Assembly: GCF_028283785.1 (NCBI RefSeq)
Contig: NZ_JAPWKB010000019.1
Coordinates: 764,001 to 828,000 of the forward strand
Direction: 5' to 3'
From: Paraburkholderia sp.
GTDB taxonomy: Bacteria > Pseudomonadota > Gammaproteobacteria > Burkholderiales > Burkholderiaceae
DNA length: 64,000 nt
The notes under the pieces are model-generated. The model saw only the letters and a list, made by a program, of their open reading frames with translations, had not been told where the DNA came from and ran no database searches. Position 1 is the stretch's first letter. The number at the start of each line of letters is the position of its first letter. Shown piece by piece: positions 25,472 through 33,526 of this stretch. The position numbers and the translations under genes were made by a program.

Positions 25472-25604
25472 CGATGCGGCCGGAGAGGATGCGCCCGAAG
25501 CGGGCGCAGTCGTGCGACGTATTGTTGTGGTTACTGCTTCCGCATGCGGCTAGCGCGAGCAGCGCTGCGGCAAACGGAATGGGTAACAGGGCTTTGGGGA
25601 ACAT
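25472..25604 (-). pseudogene. detached lipoprotein signal peptide of the phosphoesterase
   Basis: ATG at 25604 (MFPKALLPIPFAAALLALAAC), preceded by GGAG at 8 bp. The lipobox LAAC is followed by GSSNHNNTS, after which this frame drifts into Arg-rich noise while the enzyme frame becomes meaningful. One extra base (or two missing) between about 25480 and 25545 would join the two. Confidence 0.7.
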
Positions 25605-25860
25605 GTGACTGGCTCCAGATTCGCTGACCAGCCCGACGCCCGGCAGAGAGTGGGGGGCGGGACTGGTAATGTTGTTAGAGGTTCTCGTGCAGCTATGCCT
25701 TGATGCGTCCACGCCTCGATGCGCCATGACCGTGATGCATTTCGGGCAGGGCGAATTGAAACACCGCGTTATTAACCTTTAGCGTCGCTTTCATTGCGTA
25801 ATGCTTTCGGTATATTGCGAAAGTGCTTTCGGTGTAAGGCAATGTGATTGATAGGATTGA
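25605..25860. promoter_or_regulatory. upstream region of the phosphoesterase operon
   Basis: AT-richer gap with a repeated element: GTGCTTTCGGTGTA and TGCTTTCGGTATA at about 25802-25836, and an inverted pair CTTTCG (25804-25809) / CGAAAG (25818-25823). It is a candidate operator; no gene is supported here. Confidence 0.35.
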
Positions 25861-25914
25861 AAAAAACGAAAGGCGGCCGTCACGCAAAATGCGTGGGCCG
25901 CCTTTCGTTTTTTC
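25861..25914. terminator. bidirectional intrinsic terminator
   Basis: 18-bp outer stem AAAAAACGAAAGGCGGCC (25861-25878) / complement at 25896-25913, plus an inner CACGC/GCGTG stem (25881-25885 / 25891-25895). It has A and T runs on opposite sides. It ends the benzoate-side minus-strand operon. Confidence 0.93.
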
Positions 25915-25950
25915 TAAAGCGAGTGCTTTGGCGCGCAAGCGCCGCGCGTT

Positions 25951-26808
25951 TTACGCGTGACGCTGCGTGCTACTGGATAGAACGAAGCGCGCGATTGCGT
26001 CCGTGAGTGCTTCGGGTGCGTCGCGATGCGGCGAGTGTCCGCATCGGTCGAGCCGGGTCAGTTGCGCGTGGGGCACGTATTCGGCGATCGTGTCGATTTG
26101 CGCCATCGTTCCGTAGTTGTCGTCGTAGCCTTGTACCGCGAGCAGCGGACAACGGATCGTAGACAGACGTTCGGCAATGCGCCAATGCCGGAAGGCTGGA
26201 TCGAGCCAGATGTCGTTCCAGCCATAAAACGCCGAGTCGACGTCAGCGTGATAGCGGGCCAGACGCGCGCGCAAATCGCCGTGTTCATAGGCCGTTTTTG
26301 CAGCGGCGATGTTTTCGACAGAGATGTCTTCGACGAAGACATGCGGTGCAATGGCGACGACACCCGCTAGCTGTTCGGGAAACGTGGCCGCATATAACAG
26401 TGCAATCGAGCCGCCGTCGCTGTGGCCGACGACCCACATGCGCTGCCGTTGTGCTTCATCGATCTGCAGCACATCGAGCAGGGCGGGCAGCACGTCGTCC
26501 GCTTGCGAGGTCATGAATTCCACGGGCAGGCGCACGTGATGCGGGCGCGGCGTAGAGCGTCCATAGCCGGGACGCGCATAGACGAGTCCGCGCATCTTTA
26601 GCCGCTCGCATAACGCTCGCGGCCAGTCGCGCCACATGTCGATAGAGCCGAGCCCTTCATGTAGAAAGACGATCAACGGCGCATCGCCGGATGTCTCGCC
26701 GGATGCGCATTCAACAAAGCGGTACTCGATATCCAGCGCGTCGCGCGACGCGTTTTCAGGCAGGCGGGCAAACTGGCTCGAAGCCAAAGACGTCGGTGCG
26801 GAAGACAT
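25951..26808 (-). CDS. alpha/beta hydrolase of the benzoate (box) cluster
   Basis: 285-residue alpha/beta hydrolase. The oxyanion region is FLHEGLGSIDMWRDWP, the nucleophile elbow is VVGHSDGGS, and the C-terminal His is in RCGHSPHRDAPE. The ligase stop codon lies 6 bp upstream, so the two are cotranscribed. Its role is unproven; a thioesterase or lactonase function on a box intermediate, or rescue of CoA from benzoyl-CoA, are possibilities. It is the last gene before a strong terminator. Confidence 0.8.
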   Translation of the reverse strand: MSSAPTSLASSQFARLPENASRDALDIEYRFVECASGETSGDAPLIVFLHEGLGSIDMWRDWPRALCERLKMRGLVYARPGYGRSTPRPHHVRLPVEFMTSQADDVLPALLDVLQIDEAQRQRMWVVGHSDGGSIALLYAATFPEQLAGVVAIAPHVFVEDISVENIAAAKTAYEHGDLRARLARYHADVDSAFYGWNDIWLDPAFRHWRIAERLSTIRCPLLAVQGYDDNYGTMAQIDTIAEYVPHAQLTRLDRCGHSPHRDAPEALTDAIARFVLSSSTQRHA

Positions 26809-26814
26809 GGCGGG

Positions 26815-28440
26815 CTAACTCAACGCTCTCAGTTTGAACCGCTGAATCTTACCGGTTGCCGTCTTGGGCAGATCGTCGGCGAAGACAATGTCACGCGGAT
26901 ACTTATGCGGCGCGAGTCGTTCCTTGACGAATGCCTTGAGTTCTTCGCCTAGCGCATCGGACGCTAAAGCCGGGTCCTTCAACACGACGAACGCCCGCGT
27001 CTTGACGAGACCGGCGTGATCCACGCCGACCACGGCCGCTTCGAGCACGGCGTCGTGTTGAACCAGCACCATTTCCACTTCCACCGGCGATACATATTGC
27101 CCGCTGACTTTCAGCATGTCGTCGCTGCGGCCCGCATACACATAGCAGCCGTTTGCAAGCCGCTGGTACTTGTCGCCGCTGCGAATCCATTCGCCCAGAA
27201 ACGTCGCACGGGTTTTCTCGCGATTGCACCAGTACATCAGTGCCGCACTCGGTCCTTTGATAAACAGATCGCCCACTTCGCCATCGCCGACTGCGTGACC
27301 GGCATCGTCTCGCAGTTCGACTTCATAGCCGGGCACAGGTCGCCCGGTCGTGCCGTAGTGAACATCGTCCGGTTGATTCGACAGAAAGATATGCAGCATT
27401 TCGGTCGAGCCGATGCCGTCGAGAATGTCGCAACCGAAATGCGCCTTGAAGCGTTCACCGATTTCACGCGGCAACGCTTCACCCGCGGACGTGCACACGC
27501 GAATCGACACGTCCGCGCGTGCTGGCAGATCAGGTGACACGAGCATGCTCGCGTACAAGGTCGGCACGCCATAAAAAACCGTAGGACGATGCTGGGTCAG
27601 TCGCGCGAAAATCGCGGCGGACGTGGGGCGTTCGGCCATCAGCACGGCGGTCGCGCCGACGCTGAGCGGAAAGGTCAAGCCGTTTCCGAGGCCGTACGCA
27701 AAGAATAGTTTGGCCGCGGAAAACACCACGTCGCTTTCGACGATCCCCAGCACGCGCCTCGCGTACAACTCCGCAGTCCAGTAGAGATTCGCATGCGTGT
27801 GGACGGTGCCCTTCGGCTTGCCGGTCGATCCCGACGAATACAGCCAGAACGCCATGTCGTCGCTGGCAGTGAGTGCGGGCTTTAGTGCGGGCGGCGCGGC
27901 ATCGATCAGTTCGCCGAGCACCTGCATCGGCGGATTGTCCGGATAGACTTCGCCGGCCAGCGGTTGCGACACGATCAACGTACAACCATCGTCGGGCGCG
28001 GCTTCGTCGAGTGCACGCGCGACAGTCGGCAATACAGCGCCCGATGCAATGACCACGCGCGCATGACTGTGCGCGAGCATATAAGCGTAATCGGCCGACG
28101 TCAGCAGCGTATTCGCGACCACCGGCACGACGCCCGCATACAACGCACCGAGAAAGATCTCCGGCAATTCGACCGTATCGAGCATCACCAGCAACACGCG
28201 CTCTTCCGGATGAACGCCCAGCGTGCGTAACGCGGTCGCGCAACGTCGCGCGCGCTGTTCGAGTTCGGCGTAAGTCGTCACGCCGTTGTCGTCGATATAC
28301 GCGGGCTTGTCGCCACGCAACCGGTTCAAGGCGAACAGGTGCGTCGCGAAGTTGAATTGGGCAGGCGGCGCATCGACCGTCGCGGCGCCTGCGTCCGGCT
28401 GCGGGTTCCGGTTGGCGGGCGTGTCCAGCAAGGCTTCCAT
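26815..28440 (-). CDS. bclA: benzoate-CoA ligase
   Basis: Acyl-adenylate-forming enzyme converting benzoate, ATP and CoA to benzoyl-CoA, the entry step of the box pathway. It has 541 residues from the ATG at 28440, which follows GGAGGAGAC; an earlier in-frame start at 28464 lacks a ribosome site. The P-loop-like motif is LYSSGSTGKPKGTVH, the adenylation motifs are DGIGSTEMLHIF and YGTTGRPVPGYE, and the C-terminal catalytic lysine is in PKTATGKIQRF. It neighbours boxR-boxCBA. Closely related 2- or 4-substituted benzoate ligases cannot be excluded. Confidence 0.93.
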   Translation of the reverse strand: MEALLDTPANRNPQPDAGAATVDAPPAQFNFATHLFALNRLRGDKPAYIDDNGVTTYAELEQRARRCATALRTLGVHPEERVLLVMLDTVELPEIFLGALYAGVVPVVANTLLTSADYAYMLAHSHARVVIASGAVLPTVARALDEAAPDDGCTLIVSQPLAGEVYPDNPPMQVLGELIDAAPPALKPALTASDDMAFWLYSSGSTGKPKGTVHTHANLYWTAELYARRVLGIVESDVVFSAAKLFFAYGLGNGLTFPLSVGATAVLMAERPTSAAIFARLTQHRPTVFYGVPTLYASMLVSPDLPARADVSIRVCTSAGEALPREIGERFKAHFGCDILDGIGSTEMLHIFLSNQPDDVHYGTTGRPVPGYEVELRDDAGHAVGDGEVGDLFIKGPSAALMYWCNREKTRATFLGEWIRSGDKYQRLANGCYVYAGRSDDMLKVSGQYVSPVEVEMVLVQHDAVLEAAVVGVDHAGLVKTRAFVVLKDPALASDALGEELKAFVKERLAPHKYPRDIVFADDLPKTATGKIQRFKLRALS

Positions 28441-28549
28441 GTCTCCTCCAGCGTTATGTCGCACCGCTCAGGCTTCGGGCAGATGCGTGATCAGTGTCGA
28501 TGCGTGGATGTGGCGATGTCGATGAGGCAAGTCGATCAGGTGCCGCGAT

Positions 28550-29029
28550 TCAGGCGGTGCCGGACGCGGGCGTGAATTCGATCGCGCCTTGCGGCAGCAG
28601 ATAGAGCACGAGCGCATGGCCGCCGGAGACAGTGGGGCGATGCGCGCTGCCTGCGCCGTACACGCACCAGCCGGCCGCGTGGCCGTCGAATCGCGCGCCG
28701 TCGGTGAGCGGCATGACCAGATCGATTTCGCCGTGAGGATGCACATGGTGCGGACCGGCGATGTCATTCATATCGACCACGTCGACTGAAAAACCGTGGG
28801 TCGCGGGGAGCGCCTTGAACACGCGTCCATAACGGATGCCGCCGCCTTCGCGATTGCACAGCCAGCCTTGTGCAACGCCTGCGCGGCACGCGTCGGCGAG
28901 TTCGCGGAAGGTGGTGCTGTCAGCGGGCCACGTGGCGTTGAGCCAGTCGGCGAGCGCGCCATCGAGCGGCCGGCCGTCGATCTGCGCCGTCACTGTCGCG
29001 ATCAGGCGCTGGAAGTCTTGGGGGGACAT
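28550..29029 (-). CDS. DUF4863-like protein of the box cluster
   Basis: 159 residues. The C-terminal half has a cupin-like His pattern: HHVHPHGEIDLVMPL, then WCVYGAGSAHRPTVSGGHAL. This resembles the DUF4863 family, which includes 4-hydroxylaminobenzoate lyase PnbB; the assignment is from memory and of moderate confidence. The family link suggests chemistry on an aromatic acid. It is the first gene of the minus-strand operon, divergent from boxR, with benzoate-CoA ligase 109 bp downstream. A clear GGAGG precedes the start. Confidence 0.7.
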   Translation of the reverse strand: MSPQDFQRLIATVTAQIDGRPLDGALADWLNATWPADSTTFRELADACRAGVAQGWLCNREGGGIRYGRVFKALPATHGFSVDVVDMNDIAGPHHVHPHGEIDLVMPLTDGARFDGHAAGWCVYGAGSAHRPTVSGGHALVLYLLPQGAIEFTPASGTA

Positions 29030-29163
29030 GCAAGCCTCCTGGGCTGAGCGGACACGCAGCTTATTGCATGCGCGCCCGTCGTCCGTCTCCGCTCCTGCGC
29101 AAATCCCTGACGCGAACCTGCGCGGAGTTTGTTATTGGATCAATATTTGGCGAAAATTAACCG

Positions 29164-29196
29164 TTCACCCGGTGCGTGTCAAGCACTATAGTACAT
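29164..29196 (+). promoter_or_regulatory. boxR promoter with overlapping BoxR-type operator
   Basis: -35 TTCACC (29164-29169), a 17-bp spacer, and -10 TATAGT (29187-29192). The element GCACTATAGTAC (29183-29194) overlaps the -10 and resembles the GCACT-AA-AGTGC palindrome before boxC, suggesting autoregulation. Confidence 0.55.
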
Positions 29197-29222
29197 GTAT
29201 CGATGTCAGAAGGTGTTTAAAC

Positions 29223-30173
29223 ATGAACCAGAATTACTCCCGCGAGCCGCTGACCGATGCTGCCGCCGACGAAAGCACGCCATCGGGCGAACGCGCCGAG
29301 CGCGATCCGTTTCTGACTGCGATGGGCGAGCGCGTGCGGCTGCTGCGGGCGCGGCGCGGCATGACGCGCAAGACGCTGGCTCTCGAAACCGGGTTGTCGG
29401 AGCGGCATCTGGCCAATCTCGAATCGGGTGTCGGCAATGCGTCGGTGCTGGTGCTGCGGCAGATCGCGACCACGCTGAACTGTTCGCTGGCGGAAGTGAC
29501 CGGCGACGAAACCACGTCGTCGGCGGAATGGCTGTTGATCCGCGAACTGCTGCAAGGTCGCGATCAGGCCGCGTTGCAGCGCGCCCGCGTCGCGCTTGCC
29601 GAGATGTTCGCGCAGGTGCCGCGCGACCCGCATCGCAAGGACCGGATTGCGCTGATCGGACTGCGTGGCGCGGGCAAATCGACGCTCGGGCGGATGCTCG
29701 CGCAGGAGCGCAAAGTACCGTTCGTCGAGCTGACGCGGGTGATCGAGCAGATGGCCGGATGTCCGCCGTCGGAGATTCATTCGCTGTACGGCGCGAGCGC
29801 GTATCGCCGTTACGAGCAGCGTGCGATGGAAGCGGTGATCGCCGAGCACGAGTGCGCGGTGATCGCGTCGCCGGGCGGTCTGGTGTCGGAGGCGGGCACC
29901 TTCAACACGCTGCTCGCGCATTGCTACACCGTGTGGTTGCAAGCGACGCCGGAGGAGCATATGCGCCGCGTGGTCGCGCAGGGCGACATGCGTCCGATGT
30001 CGGGCAACAAGGAGGCGATGGACGACCTGAAGCGCATTCTGGCCGGGCGCAGCGAGCTGTACGGCCGCGCGGATATGAGCTTCGACACCAGCGAGCAAAC
30101 CCTCGCGGACGCCTATCTGCAACTGCGCGACCGGCTGGCCGCGCGTCTCGCCGCCGAGACAGCGGAGGGCTGA
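29223..30173 (+). CDS. boxR: BoxR/BzdR-type transcriptional regulator
   Basis: 316-residue fusion. Residues about 35-95 are an XRE-type helix-turn-helix (RLLRARRGMTRKTLALETGL, SERHLANLESGVGNAS). The C-terminal part is shikimate-kinase-like, with P-loop G146LRGAGKST154. This arrangement is diagnostic of BzdR/BoxR, in which the kinase-like domain binds benzoyl-CoA and releases repression. The ATG at 29223 has AGAAGG upstream; a much longer in-frame extension to 28836 overlaps the divergent gene and is rejected. It is the first gene of the plus-strand box cluster. Confidence 0.93.
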   Translation: MNQNYSREPLTDAAADESTPSGERAERDPFLTAMGERVRLLRARRGMTRKTLALETGLSERHLANLESGVGNASVLVLRQIATTLNCSLAEVTGDETTSSAEWLLIRELLQGRDQAALQRARVALAEMFAQVPRDPHRKDRIALIGLRGAGKSTLGRMLAQERKVPFVELTRVIEQMAGCPPSEIHSLYGASAYRRYEQRAMEAVIAEHECAVIASPGGLVSEAGTFNTLLAHCYTVWLQATPEEHMRRVVAQGDMRPMSGNKEAMDDLKRILAGRSELYGRADMSFDTSEQTLADAYLQLRDRLAARLAAETAEG

Positions 30174-30181
30174 GCGCCGAC

Positions 30182-30259
30182 ATGCACTGAAGCGTAGGGG
30201 TTTATCTGGATGCATGCACTAAAGTGCTTTACCGGCGAAGATCGATGCACTATTGTTCT
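30182..30259 (+). promoter_or_regulatory. boxC promoter with three BoxR-type elements
   Basis: Three TGCACT elements begin at 30183, 30215 and 30246, spaced 32 and 31 bp apart. The central one lies in the palindrome GCACT-AA-AGTGC (30216-30227). Each fits TGCA-N6-TGCA with mismatches in the second half. A plausible promoter, TTTACC (30228-30233), 17 bp, TATTGT (30251-30256), is overlapped by the second and third elements. Confidence 0.6.
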
Positions 30260-30294
30260 TCAAACAGCACAGCATTGTCCCCAGGAGACGCCCC

Positions 30295-31965
30295 ATGTCC
30301 GCAGCAGAAACCGCTCTCGCGCCGGTCGACTATCGCACCGACCCGTCGCAGTACAAGCACTGGAAGCTGACGTTCAACGGCCCGGTCGCGACCCTCGCCA
30401 TCGACATCGCCGAAGACGGCGGCATCCGCGACGGCTACAAGCTCAAGCTGAATTCATACGATCTGGGCGTCGATATCGAGTTGCACGACGCAATACAACG
30501 GGTCCGCTTCGAGCATCCGGAAGTGCGCACGGTGGTCGTCACCAGCCTGAAAGACCGCGTGTTCTGCTCGGGCGCGAATATCTTCATGCTGGGTCTCTCG
30601 ACCCATGCGTGGAAGGTCAATTTCTGCAAGTTCACCAACGAGACGCGTAACGGTCTCGAAGATTCGTCGCGTCATTCCGGGCTCAAATTTCTTGCGGCGG
30701 TGAACGGCGCCTGCGCCGGTGGCGGCTATGAACTCGCGCTCGCATGCGACGAGATTTATCTGGTCGACGACCGTTCGTCATCCGTGTCGTTGCCGGAAGT
30801 GCCCTTGCTCGGCGTGCTGCCCGGCACGGGCGGACTGACACGCGTGACGGACAAGCGCCGCGTACGTCATGACCGCGCGGATATTTTTTGCACCGTCGTG
30901 GAAGGCATTCGCGGCGAACGGGCCAAGGAATGGCGGCTCGTCGATGAAGTGGTGAAGCCCAACCAGTTCGATCAGGCAATCGCGGCGCGGGCACTCGAAC
31001 TCGCCGCGCAAAGCGATCGTCCCGCCGACGCGAAAGGTGTGGCGCTGCAGCGCATCGAGCGCACGCGGCGTGACGACGGGCTGACCTACCGGACGCTCGA
31101 GATCACGATCGACCGGGCCAAACGCACGGCGACCTTCACCGCGAAAGCACCGGCAGAGACACCCGCCGCCGATATCGAATCGATCGTCGCGGCAGGCGCG
31201 AACTGGTGGCCGCTGCAATTCGCGCGGGAACTCGACGACGCGATCCTCACGATGCGCACCAACGAACTCGATATCGGCACGTGGATCCTGCGTACCGAAG
31301 GCGACGCCCGCACGGTGCTCGCCGCCGATGCCGCGCTGATGGCGCACAAAGACCACTGGTTCGTCCGCGAAACGATCGGGCTGTTGCGCCGCACGCTGGC
31401 GCGCATCGACGTGTCGTCGCGTTCGCTGTTCGCGCTGATCGAACCGGGTTCGTGCTTTGCCGGCACGTTCGCTGAACTCGCGTTCGCCGCCGATCGCACG
31501 TATATGGCCGCGTTGCCGTCGAACGAAGACGAGGAACCGGCGATCACGCTGTCGGAAGTCAATTTCGGTCTGTATCCGATGGTCACGCATCAATCGCGGC
31601 TGGGCCGCCGTTTCTATGAAGAGCGCGCGCCGCTCGACGCGGTGCGCGACAGGATCGGCACGCCGATTCACGCGGTGGAATCCGAACGGCTCGGTCTCGT
31701 CACGGCCTCTCTCGACGATCTCGACTGGGCCGATGAAATCCGTATTGCACTGGAAGAACGCGCGGCGATGTCGCCCGATGCATTGACCGGTCTCGAAGCG
31801 AACCTGCGGTTCAACGGCCCGGAAACGATGGAAACGCGGATTTTCGGGCGCCTGACCGCATGGCAGAACTGGATTTTCAACCGGCCGAATGCGGTGGGCG
31901 AGAAGGGCGCGCTCAAGGTCTACGGCAAGGGCAGCAAGGCGCAATTCGAGCTCGCGCGCGTGTGA
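30295..31965 (+). CDS. boxC: 2,3-epoxybenzoyl-CoA dihydrolase (benzoyl-CoA ring-cleavage lyase) BoxC
   Basis: Crotonase-superfamily enzyme that opens the epoxide ring hydrolytically to 3,4-dehydroadipyl-CoA semialdehyde and formate. It has 556 residues from the ATG at 30295, preceded by CCAGGAGACGCCCC; the length matches BoxC (about 550). The crotonase signature is NGACAGGGYELALACDEIYL, preceded by VVVTSLKDRVFCSGANIFML. A second, degenerate crotonase-like half is visible (SLFALIEPGSCFAGTFAELA). It is followed by boxB and boxA. Confidence 0.95.
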   Translation: MSAAETALAPVDYRTDPSQYKHWKLTFNGPVATLAIDIAEDGGIRDGYKLKLNSYDLGVDIELHDAIQRVRFEHPEVRTVVVTSLKDRVFCSGANIFMLGLSTHAWKVNFCKFTNETRNGLEDSSRHSGLKFLAAVNGACAGGGYELALACDEIYLVDDRSSSVSLPEVPLLGVLPGTGGLTRVTDKRRVRHDRADIFCTVVEGIRGERAKEWRLVDEVVKPNQFDQAIAARALELAAQSDRPADAKGVALQRIERTRRDDGLTYRTLEITIDRAKRTATFTAKAPAETPAADIESIVAAGANWWPLQFARELDDAILTMRTNELDIGTWILRTEGDARTVLAADAALMAHKDHWFVRETIGLLRRTLARIDVSSRSLFALIEPGSCFAGTFAELAFAADRTYMAALPSNEDEEPAITLSEVNFGLYPMVTHQSRLGRRFYEERAPLDAVRDRIGTPIHAVESERLGLVTASLDDLDWADEIRIALEERAAMSPDALTGLEANLRFNGPETMETRIFGRLTAWQNWIFNRPNAVGEKGALKVYGKGSKAQFELARV

Positions 31966-32041
31966 CATGCGCGTGGCCGCGCGGCACGTTCACGCGCATT
32001 CCATCGATTGAATATCTGCTGGTATCGACACAGGAACTGTG

Positions 32042-33469
32042 ATGTCCACAATCAATTACAGCGAAAAGATTCCGAACAACGTCAACCTCGCCGACGACCG
32101 CACGCTGCAACGCGCACTCGAACAATGGCAGCCGAATTTCCTGTCGTGGTGGGGCGATATGGGCCCGGACGGCTCGCATGGCTACGACGTGTATCTGCGT
32201 ACGGCGATTAGCGTCGATGCAGGCGGTTGGGCGCATTTCGATCACGTGAAAATGCCGGACTACCGGTGGGGAATTTTTCTGACGCCGGGCGAACAGGACC
32301 GCAAGATCCAGTTCGGCGAGCATAAGGGCGAGGCCGCATGGCAAGACGTGCCGGGCGAGCATCGTGCGAACCTGCGACGCATCATCGTCACGCAGGGCGA
32401 CACGGAGCCGGCTTCGGTCGAGCAGCAACGCCACCTGGGTTTGACCGCGCCGTCGATGTACGACTTGCGCAACCTGTTTCAGGTCAACGTCGAGGAAGGG
32501 CGGCATCTGTGGGCGATGGTGTATCTGCTGCATCGCTACTTCGGACGCGACGGTCGCGAGGAAGCGGAAGCCTTGCTCGGTCGTCGTTCCGGCGACGACG
32601 ACAACCCGCGCATCCTCGGCGCGTTCAACGAGAAAACGCCTGACTGGCTGGCGTTTTTCATGTTCACGTACTTCACCGATCGCGACGGCAAGTTCCAGTT
32701 GTCGGCGCTCGCCGAGTCGGGTTTCGATCCGCTCGCGCGCACCACGAAGTTCATGCTGACCGAAGAAGCGCATCACATGTTCGTCGGCGAGTCGGGCGTG
32801 TCGCGGGTAATCCAGCGGACCGCGCAGGTGATGAACGAGTTGCACACCGACGACGTGAACCGCTTGCGCGCCGCAGGCGTGATCGATCTGCCGACGCTTC
32901 AGCGGTATCTGAATTTCCATTACTCGGTGACGATCGATCTGTTCGGTGCGGATCATTCGTCGAATGCGGCGACCTTCTACAGCTCCGGTTTGAAGGGGCG
33001 TTACGAAGAAGGCAAACGCGACGACGATCATCAGCTCGCCGACCGTCATTACCGCTTGCTGGATGTGCAGGACGGCAAGCTGGTCGAGCGCGAGGTGCCG
33101 ATGCTCAACGCGATGAACGAAGTGCTGCGCGACGACTACATCAAGGATTCGGTGGCGGGGGTGAATCGCTGGAACAAGGTGCTGGAGAAAGCCGGCATCG
33201 ATGTGCGCCTGACCGTGCCGCACAAGGCGTTCAATCGTCAGATCGGCACCTTCGCCGGCACGCGTGTGTCGCCGGACGGTCGCGTGATCGGCGAGACCGA
33301 ATGGGCCGCGAACGAAGCGAAGTGGCTGCCGATGCCCGAGGATCGCGCGTATGTCGCATCGTTGATGGGACGCGTGACCGAACCGGGCAAGTTCGCGAAC
33401 TGGATTGCGCCGCCGCCGATGGGCATCAACCGCCAGCCGGTGGATTTCGAATACGTGCGGTTCAACTGA
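32042..33469 (+). CDS. boxB: benzoyl-CoA 2,3-epoxidase subunit BoxB
   Basis: Di-iron oxygenase component that epoxidises benzoyl-CoA with electrons from BoxA. It has 475 residues, the expected size. Di-iron ligands are visible as two ExxH pairs: E152-H155 in VEEGRHLWAMVYLL and E241-H244 in TEEAHHMFVGESG. Start 32042 (MSTINYSEKIPNNVNL) was preferred over the overlapping GTG three bases earlier. The gap to boxC is 76 bp. Confidence 0.96.
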   Translation: MSTINYSEKIPNNVNLADDRTLQRALEQWQPNFLSWWGDMGPDGSHGYDVYLRTAISVDAGGWAHFDHVKMPDYRWGIFLTPGEQDRKIQFGEHKGEAAWQDVPGEHRANLRRIIVTQGDTEPASVEQQRHLGLTAPSMYDLRNLFQVNVEEGRHLWAMVYLLHRYFGRDGREEAEALLGRRSGDDDNPRILGAFNEKTPDWLAFFMFTYFTDRDGKFQLSALAESGFDPLARTTKFMLTEEAHHMFVGESGVSRVIQRTAQVMNELHTDDVNRLRAAGVIDLPTLQRYLNFHYSVTIDLFGADHSSNAATFYSSGLKGRYEEGKRDDDHQLADRHYRLLDVQDGKLVEREVPMLNAMNEVLRDDYIKDSVAGVNRWNKVLEKAGIDVRLTVPHKAFNRQIGTFAGTRVSPDGRVIGETEWAANEAKWLPMPEDRAYVASLMGRVTEPGKFANWIAPPPMGINRQPVDFEYVRFN

Positions 33470-33526
33470 GCGCGACGTCGCGCTCAGTGTGGGACGCGCT
33501 GCATTGGATACGAGTTGGAGGAAGGC

